From Mesorhizobium silamurunense (GTDB lineage: Bacteria; Pseudomonadota; Alphaproteobacteria; Rhizobiales; Rhizobiaceae), in assembly GCF_014843825.1 (NCBI RefSeq), contig NZ_JHQR01000154.1, positions 1 through 42,414 of the forward strand: a stretch of DNA of 42,414 nucleotides. Direction: 5' to 3'. The position numbers were made by a program, and so were the translations under genes. Within the stretch, counting starts at the first letter, position 1, and each line of letters opens with the position of its first letter. The notes beneath the pieces were generated by a model, which worked only from the letters and a program-made list of their open reading frames with translations, had not been told where the DNA came from and searched no databases. This document shows positions 36,518-42,414 of the stretch, piece by piece.

Positions 36518-37453
36518 CTACCGGACGCCGTTCTCCGTTTGCGGCAGATATCTCTTTTCGGCTGCGGAGAGCTCTTGGTATTTCAGCAGATCAAAGAGCT
36601 CATCGAGCGTCGCGACGTCGCTCTCGATCCCAGCGATGCTCTCTTCCCGGATGATACGATCGCAAACCTGGCGCATGGCCGAGATCGCCGCGCGCATGTT
36701 GTGGTTCGCCCAGACTACCGTAGAGATTCCGGCCTTGCGATATTCCGAGACGGGCGTACGGTAATATTTCGTGGGCACGATCACGACCGGAAGGCGGTTC
36801 TGCCAGGCGCGCGTGAAGGCGAAAATCTCCTCAGCATCGGACTTGCGGGAATGGATGAGGATGGCGTCGGCACCTGCCTCCGCGTAGGCGTGCGCCCGCA
36901 CCAACGCCTCGTCCTGTCCATGGCCGGCGATGAGCGCCTCGATCCGGGCGACGAGCACGAACTCCGGATCCGGCACCTGGTCCTTCACGGCCTTGAGCCG
37001 GCCACAGAACTCCCCAACGTCAGCCAGCGGGTGCCGGTCGCCGACGAATGAGTTCATTTTCGGGAAAGCCTTGTCCTCGAGGCAGACACCGCTCGCACAG
37101 TGCTGGCGTAGCTTCCGGGCGACCAAGCGCGCATTGTTGAAATTCCCGAACCCGCTGTCCCCGTCCACGAGAATCGGAATGTCCGCCACGTTCGCCATAC
37201 GCTCGACGACATCGACGACCTCAGACCAGGATGCTTCGCTCGCATCGCGATAACCGAGGCTCGACGAGATGGAGAGCCCGGAAGCCCACAATGCCTTAAA
37301 CCCAGCGCGTTGCGCGATCGCTGCAGAAAGACCGTCATGGGCCTCCATTGCAAAGGCGAGGTCGCTGGAGGTGATCAGGCTGCGCAAGCTCTCGCGTGGG
37401 CTCTTGGCTGGAATAAAGTTATCGGTCGATTTCGCTAGGAGCGAACCATGCAT
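36518..37453 (-). CDS. pepM: phosphoenolpyruvate phosphonomutase
   Basis: 311 residues. PEP mutase makes phosphonopyruvate from PEP and is the entry step of nearly all phosphonate biosynthesis. The acidic metal site is DGDSGFGNFNN (Asp97, Asp99) and the gating loop EDKAFPKMNS contains Glu126, Asp127, Lys128 and Asn134, the complete EDK-x5-NS mark that separates true mutases from lyases and hydrolases. ATG at 37453 is preferred to 37459 because the AGAGGAG site is eight bases ahead of it. First gene of the leftward operon and divergent from a GntR regulator. Confidence 0.9.
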   Translation of the reverse strand: MHGSLLAKSTDNFIPAKSPRESLRSLITSSDLAFAMEAHDGLSAAIAQRAGFKALWASGLSISSSLGYRDASEASWSEVVDVVERMANVADIPILVDGDSGFGNFNNARLVARKLRQHCASGVCLEDKAFPKMNSFVGDRHPLADVGEFCGRLKAVKDQVPDPEFVLVARIEALIAGHGQDEALVRAHAYAEAGADAILIHSRKSDAEEIFAFTRAWQNRLPVVIVPTKYYRTPVSEYRKAGISTVVWANHNMRAAISAMRQVCDRIIREESIAGIESDVATLDELFDLLKYQELSAAEKRYLPQTENGVR

Positions 37454-37609
37454 CGCCATCTCTCCTCTGTAAATAGCCAGCATAGTATCGATCAGTTGTG
37501 CGTCAAGTCGAAAAACGCGCGTTAAAAGCAATTGGTTACGATCTAACGGTGGGTTCTGCGGCTTATTTTGAGGTTATTTTGAGCTACACATGGCAGACGA
37601 AACCATTTG

Positions 37610-37705
37610 ACTTAAACATTATAATGCCGCCTCTATCAGTGCTTATATCGATTGTAATATCAACCATTATAATGGCCGCTACATCGTCGACTATAATGCT
37701 CTTCG
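37610..37705. repeat. four 24-bp-period operator-like repeats between pepM and gntR
   Basis: Four units begin at 37610, 37634, 37658 and 37682. They share a core close to (T)ATC-N5-ATTATAATG. Unit 1 contains the palindrome CATTATAATG (37617-37626), unit 3 CCATTATAATGG (37664-37675), unit 4 CTATAATG (37691-37698) and unit 2 a weak TTATAT core. Centres lie at 37621.5, 37645.5, 37669.5 and 37693.5. The cores also look like -10 boxes on either strand, so a bound regulator would block promoters in both directions. Most likely operators of the divergent GntR protein. Confidence 0.65.
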
Positions 37706-37805
37706 GAGCGGCAGTGCCGCGCGTTCATATCGCTGACATGGCTGTGTGTGATGCTTCCCGCGCCGCCCTCTGGAAGGCAGCGGAACCTACAACTGTGCGG
37801 AGCGA

Positions 37806-38546
37806 ATGTCGGAAAAAGAAGAGCAGACGGCCGGAGAGGTGACGGGGGCGGAAGGCCTGACGGGCGCGCTCTACCGACAGCTCAGGGATCGCATCGTCAG
37901 GCACCATATCCGGCCGGGCCAGCGGCTCGATCCGCGCAGGCTGGCGGATGATTTCAAAGTCAGCGCCGCGCCGGTGCGCGACGCGGTGAACCGCTTGACC
38001 GGCGAGGGGTTGGTCCAGCACGTGCCCTCGAAGGGTTACTTCGTCCGGCCCATCACCGTTGCCCGTCTGATCGAAGCTTATGAGATGATTTTTGTCATGC
38101 TGCGCCATGGTGTAGAGTTCAGCAGGGTGCCGTTCGACACTGAGGGCCTACAGCGTGTCCCTAAGATTGCGACTTTCGGTGACGAGGCCCCTGTCATGAC
38201 CGATGAGGCCGCGAAGCAATACGGCTCGTTCGTCGAGATGCTGTTCGAGCGGATCGCTGCGATGGCAGGAACTGACATCGTCCGTTCTGTAATCCGCTAC
38301 TATCTCGACCAAACACATTATGCGCGTGTTCACGACCTGTTGGACTCAGAGTACCTGGGTGTCGTTGTCGAGCAGATGACCAGGCTAATGACGAGCCTCA
38401 CGGCTGGCGATCGCACGGCAGCGCTCGCGGTCATGGGCGAACTCCTCGACGAGAAGCTCAAGCGATTACCCAGCCTTGTGAACGAAATAGAACGCCAGGC
38501 ATTGGAGCGTGACCCGCTCTTTCGGGCCCGTAGCGAGGAGGATTGA
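37806..38546 (+). CDS. GntR/FCD-family regulator of the phosphonate operon
   Basis: 246 residues. Winged HTH at about 20-85 (LYRQLRDRIVRHHIRPGQRL, LADDFKVSAAPVRDAVNRLTGEGLVQHVPSKGYFV), then an all-helical ligand domain with FCD features (RVHDLLDSEYLGVV, LTAGDRTAALAVMGELLDEKL). ATG with GCGGAG. Divergent from pepM with the repeat array between them, so it very likely controls the synthesis operon and itself. The ligand is unknown. Confidence 0.85.
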   Translation: MSEKEEQTAGEVTGAEGLTGALYRQLRDRIVRHHIRPGQRLDPRRLADDFKVSAAPVRDAVNRLTGEGLVQHVPSKGYFVRPITVARLIEAYEMIFVMLRHGVEFSRVPFDTEGLQRVPKIATFGDEAPVMTDEAAKQYGSFVEMLFERIAAMAGTDIVRSVIRYYLDQTHYARVHDLLDSEYLGVVVEQMTRLMTSLTAGDRTAALAVMGELLDEKLKRLPSLVNEIERQALERDPLFRARSEED

Positions 38547-38729
38547 GTTCATCGCCAGTCATAGGGCCTGTATGGAACGCTTCAACGACGGTTGGCTATC
38601 CGGACGGGCAGCACGCGGTGCGCATCATGCGTCGCTTCAATGATTCCACCCAACCACGGGCCGAAGCGCAATCGCGCATATTTCGAAGCGCATCGGCGCA
38701 TCGCCTTGTCGACGCGCTGCTCAAGCGCA

Positions 38730-39647
38730 TCACCACAGCCGCCATGAAGGAACTCGACGCGCAGTTGACGCATCACGCTGACCGCCTCGCGGATCCCGCT
38801 CCGGAAGTCGGCAAAGGCTCTGGTTTTGGCTGACGGCAATAACCGCGTTGTGATGCGTCGACGCTTCGACGGAATATGGCAAATCCGCCCGATGCGTCGG
38901 TTCGGGATTCTCCAGATAGGACGACGTTTTGGCACTGAAGAGAACGCCTTCGATTGCGCCATCAGAGGCATTGTAGCGCCGACGAGCACTCGCGACCGTT
39001 TCAACATAATCGGGATAGCCTTGCAAAAGCCGGGCGCTTTCGTGCTCAACAATCTCGCTAATAGCCTGCGCCACGTCTACAATTCGTCGTCTCGCAAACT
39101 GCTCTGTGAGATGAACTAGCATTCGGGGGAGCCGCGCCGTAACCTGCGTGTCGTGCGACACGGCGCGCCGGAAGGCGAGGGTCTGATCCAGAATGCTCAG
39201 CAGGTGCCAGCGCGGCTGTCGGTGATAGCACACCGTCACCAGACGTCGCAGAAGAGACTCGATCCACCAAAACGCTTGGGCGAGCCTGGTTCCCTCGCTG
39301 ATCCCGCGATTAATGCGTTCGGCCGCCATCTTCAGTTTGCCAATCGATGCCTCGTGACGCGCTAGAAACGACTCATCCAGTCCGGCGACGGCCACGGCCT
39401 TGCCGATGGCACACGCCTGAAGCACATCGGACTGCGACAACGTCTTCGCGTAGAAGCCCTTTTCGGGAACAAAGTCCATCAGGCCTTCATGCGAGACGCG
39501 AAACAGAGCTTCGCGCACCGGGACAGGACTGACGCCTAGAATTGTCGAGATCTTGCGAGCGCTTATCGGAACGCTGTCCGACAGTATGTTCAGCGTCACA
39601 TAGTTCTTCACAAAGCGATACGCACGCCTCTGCGCATGTGGCGTCAC
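38730..39647 (-). CDS. GntR/FCD-family regulator, second copy
   Basis: 305 residues. Winged HTH (SARKISTILGVSPVPVREALFRVSHEGLMDFVPEKGFYAK) and an FCD-like helical domain ending near LTEQFARRRIVDVAQAISEIVEHESARLL. About 75 further residues, rich in Arg and Ser, have no family character, so the C-terminus may be altered by a frameshift or a lost stop. It converges with the first GntR gene. Target unknown; it could belong to the phosphonate locus or to lost genes at its right. Confidence 0.72.
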   Translation of the reverse strand: MTPHAQRRAYRFVKNYVTLNILSDSVPISARKISTILGVSPVPVREALFRVSHEGLMDFVPEKGFYAKTLSQSDVLQACAIGKAVAVAGLDESFLARHEASIGKLKMAAERINRGISEGTRLAQAFWWIESLLRRLVTVCYHRQPRWHLLSILDQTLAFRRAVSHDTQVTARLPRMLVHLTEQFARRRIVDVAQAISEIVEHESARLLQGYPDYVETVASARRRYNASDGAIEGVLFSAKTSSYLENPEPTHRADLPYSVEASTHHNAVIAVSQNQSLCRLPERDPRGGQRDASTARRVPSWRLW

Positions 39648-40450
39648 GGGCTCCTCCTGAGTGGGCCGCGATTGGCGGTAAGGCCCTTGCGATTTTTGCT
39701 TGCGCCAACCGTCATGACGGCGATCGTCTCGGCAGATCGGCGCTTCGCGGCTCGGAATCGCACGTACTCCCGCGCATCAGTATGCCTTCCGACCATCCTG
39801 TCTCACCTCCACTCCCTCTACCCGAGCGGACACGTCTGTCATGGCTACCGCACGAAGCGCTTCACCACCAATCGCTCTGCGGGCCAAGCGGAGATCTGCC
39901 ATTGCCACCCGCCGTGACAGAATCATCGAAGCAATGTGCGTGCCGGATGGCGCTCCGTTTGCGTTACACCGCTTCCCCACTAATCGGTGGCCCGGCCTTG
40001 GCGACCTTTGGGTCGGGCTTGCGACATTCTTGTCCCGTTTCTGACACAGGATGGTTTTGCCGATAGACACGCCCGGGGAGAACACATTGGAACCCGAGCA
40101 TGTAAACGTCTCACCCGAGCCGAACGCGATCCTCACCGAATCCGGACCAGGGTGCTTGCTGAAGAGCGCGCGCATATGGTTGTTGCGACAGGCGTGTCTT
40201 CCGCGATAGCCGCGCACGCGCACGCAAGAACATGCTAGCGGCAGACGCTATGCGTCGCTGCAATGCCCGCGGGTGTGCGGCAGTGCATCGGCTCGATCTG
40301 TCCGGATCATTTTTCCCGAGCCGGTGCGGAAGCGCCGAATATCCGCACCATACAGCACCTTTGTTCAGTGTGGTGACCAAGCGGTTATAGCACGCGCCGG
40401 TCTTGGCGAAGACACGGGCAAGTGTCGTGCCCCGCTGAATGGTGTAGCTC
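39648..40450. other. about 0.8 kb without a recognisable gene
   Basis: Short frames on both strands (for example 39777-40223 minus and 39841-40044 plus) show no family signature. Likely decayed DNA between the regulator and the hypF fragment. Confidence 0.45.
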
Positions 40451-40682
40451 GGCGGTGACGAGCCGCTCGCGAGCGCGCCCTCAACAGCGCTGAAGCGAGC
40501 GAGCGGCGTAGCGGCGGTCATCGATGTTCCCCGGGAAGGATTCGAAGGAACGACCGATGACCGACGGGGCGGTGACGAGCCGCTCGCGAGCGCGCCCTCA
40601 ACAGCGCTGAAGCGAGCGAGCGGCGTAGCGGCGGTCATCGATGTTCCCCGGTAAGGATTCGAAGGAACGACCGATGACCGAC
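40451..40682. repeat. tandem duplication, 117-bp period, each copy with two hairpins
   Basis: A 115-bp unit at 40451-40565 is repeated at 40568-40682 with a single mismatch (G at 40535, T at 40652). Each copy contains two inverted repeats: GCCGCTCGC...GCGAGCGGC, and a two-arm hairpin GGTCATCG..GTTCC...GGAAC..CGATGACC. The near identity indicates recent duplication. It could be a REP/BIME-like palindromic element; no coding function is evident, although 117 is a multiple of three and frames run through. Confidence 0.85.
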
Positions 40683-40795
40683 CACCTGATGAATGAGGCG
40701 ACGGCCCGGACGAATGCGGCAAGCTGGCCGCCGCTCGTCACAAAGCGCACCGCCTTATATGGACGATGCTGATATTTTTTCTTCAACGATTGGTC

Positions 40796-42414
40796 TCAAT
40801 GCCAAAGGGCTAGGCCGATCGCTGCCTGGCCGAGCGCCAGACCGCCGTCGTTTGCGGGAACGCTTGCGTGCGCCAGCCCCTCCAATCCTGCAACTGTGAG
40901 CTCGGCGAGTACGCCTTTGAGCAGCAGCCAATTCTGGAAAGCGCCACCGGACAGTGCGACCGTGCCGACGCCGTTTTCCTTAGTGAGTCCGATGGCCCTC
41001 CGCGAGATGATCTCTATCAACGTCCTGTGGAAGCGCGCGGCAATCAGCCCGGTTTCGACGTCCGAAGCCTGATCGCGAAGAAGCGCTTCCCACAGACCTT
41101 TCCAAGAGATAGCCGGCCCCTTCGGCGAGGTTGCTGGCCAAGCCTTGGCCGCATCCATGAACGGGCTGGCGAGCGCCTCCATCTCCATGCCGGCTTGCCC
41201 CTCGTAGCTCTGGCGCTTGAAACAGATGCCGAGGACTGCCGCGCAGGCATCGAAAAGGCGCCCCGCCGAGGAAGCAAGCGGAGCATTGACGCCCCTCTCG
41301 ATCATCCGGTCCAGCACGCCAAGCGGCTTTTCGGCCAAGGCGCGGACGAAGGGCCGATCGGCAGGAAGCTTGGTCAGGAAATCCGGACCGAAAGCCGCCC
41401 GCAGATGCGCATAGGCATTGCGCCACGGCTCGACGCTGGCCTTGTCGCCGCCGGGCATGGCGACCGGCTCGAAGGATGCCAGCCTCCGGAACCCTCGATA
41501 GCCGCCGAGCAGGAACTCGCCGCCCCAGATCGTGCCGTCATCGCCGTATCCGAGACCGTCGAGGATAATGCCGAGCACCGGCGGTGCGTCGATTGCGCGG
41601 CCGTGCTGGGCAAGGCACGAGGCGAGATGCGCGTGATGGTGCTGGACCTGCACAAACCTCGCCGCGGTCTCACGGGCAAGCTCCATGGCAAGCCGGGTCG
41701 AACGGTAGCCCGGATGCCGGTCGGCGACAATGAGGTCCGGCTTCGTGTCGAACAGGCTTCGATACAGCCCCAACGCCTGCCCCCACGCGTCCTGGTTCTT
41801 CAGCTCGTCGAGGTCGCCGAGATGCTGCGACAGCAGCGCCTTGCCGTCGCCCGCCAGGCAGAACGCGGCCTTTAGGTCGCCGCCCACAGCCAGCGCCCTG
41901 ACCGGGCCATCGAAGCCCGCCGGCAGCGCCAGCGGCTCCGGCGCGAAACCACGCGCGCGACGCAACACCGAAATGCCGTGACCGTCGCAGCGCACCACGC
42001 TGTCGTCGAGCCGGTTGACAATCTCGCGGTCGTGCATCAGCCAGAAATCGGCGATCCCGGCAAGCTCCTGCCGCGCCTCGTCGTTGTCCGTACATTGCGG
42101 CTCGCCCGAGCGATTGCCGGAGGTCATCACCACCGGACCGTCCAGCGCTCGCAGCAAGAGATGGTGCAGCGGCGTGAAGGGCAGCATGAAACCGAGCCGC
42201 TCGTGCTCCGGCGCCACGCCCGCCGCTGCAGCTGTCACAGCGCTTCACCAGCACGATCGGCGCCGCTCGGGCGGCAAGTGCGGCGCGCTCCTCGCCTGAC
42301 AGCTCCGCGAATTCGGCAAGCTGCTCCAAGTCGCGCGCCATCAGTGCGAACGGCTTGCCGTCGCGTTTCTTGCGGGCGCGCATCTGCGCCACCGCCGCTT
42401 CGTCCGTCGCGTCG
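40796..42414 (-). pseudogene. hypF: hypF, 5' end cut by the window, internal frameshift
   Basis: HypF makes the carbamoyl group for the cyanide ligands of NiFe hydrogenases. From the window edge the frame reads ATDEAAVAQMRARKKRDGKPFALMARDL, the HypF YrdC-domain region, up to APIVLVKR. At 42220-42240 the frame breaks; the family sequence resumes in another frame as VAPEHERLGFMLPFTPLHHLLL, then TSGNRSGEP, the Kae1-like VQHHHAHLASCL, and ALSGGAFQNWLL to the stop at 40796. A one-base indel would explain it. Either hypF is inactive or the sequence has an error. About the last two-thirds of the protein is in the window; no other hyp or hup gene is visible. Confidence 0.85.

Noticed and set aside
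37454..37805. NifA/sigma-54 control of the phosphonate synthesis operon, as for rhizopine mos genes
   Set aside because: No TGT-N10-ACA site and no GG-N10-GC element in the correct orientation was found upstream of pepM. Control by the GntR repeats is better supported.
40111..40722. A minus-strand protein with two 39-residue repeats
   Set aside because: The repeats are explained by the 117-bp DNA duplication; no ribosome site or family sequence supports coding.

Overview
The window is accessory DNA from a nitrogen-fixing alphaproteobacterium, most likely a rhizobial symbiosis island or plasmid. The NifH and NifD sequences look Mesorhizobium-like to me from memory, but no search was possible. 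Evidence for a symbiotic region is a complete leftward nifHDKENX block with NifA/sigma-54 promoter elements, a hypF fragment, decayed gene remnants, an integrase fragment and several non-coding stretches. No RNA gene or CRISPR array was seen.

Region 1 (1-11.4 kb, minus strand): nifH, nifD, nifK, nifE, nifN, nifX, a NifX-associated DUF269 gene, an atypical OmpR-type response regulator and a tandem universal stress protein gene that has its own sigma-54 promoter. At the left edge a second NifA-type promoter (two upstream activator sites plus a -24/-12 element) points out of the window. It lies in what looks like a decayed fixH, next to a decayed universal stress gene.

Region 2 (12.3-20.7 kb): a conflict or defence island. 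It holds a NdpA-like protein with a membrane partner; an integrase remnant; a three-gene bacterial ubiquitination-like operon (multi-ubiquitin-E2 fusion, JAB-E1 fusion, DUF6527); a divergent XRE regulator, small protein and ADP-ribosyltransferase-like trio with repeated operator-like boxes between the two units; and a proteasome-like Ntn-hydrolase with a candidate Thr/Asp/Lys triad.

Region 3 (20.9-38.5 kb): the most interesting part, apparently a paired make-and-consume phosphonate locus. A leftward seven-gene operon starts with PEP mutase (EDK...NS motif) and continues with an aminotransferase, a CTP-type nucleotidyltransferase, a CDP-alcohol phosphatidyltransferase, a methyltransferase, a second aminotransferase and an AbrB-type membrane transporter. 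Converging on it is a rightward seven-gene operon: Ugp/Mal-type ABC importer, glycerophosphodiesterase-like enzyme, an aminotransferase paralogous to one in the first operon, and a 5'-nucleotidase-like phosphoesterase. To the left are a LysR regulator and a PEP-mutase homologue carrying the EDK...TS motif that I associate with phosphonopyruvate hydrolase. There is no phosphonopyruvate decarboxylase, so the inferred product is a phosphonoalanine-type ester. The layout resembles rhizopine or opine loci, where synthesis and catabolism genes travel together on symbiotic DNA. A GntR regulator diverges from the synthesis operon across an array of 24-bp operator-like repeats.

Region 4 (38.7-42.4 kb): a second GntR-type regulator, about 1.1 kb without recognisable genes, a 117-bp-period tandem duplication with hairpins, and the C-terminal two-thirds of hypF with a frameshift.
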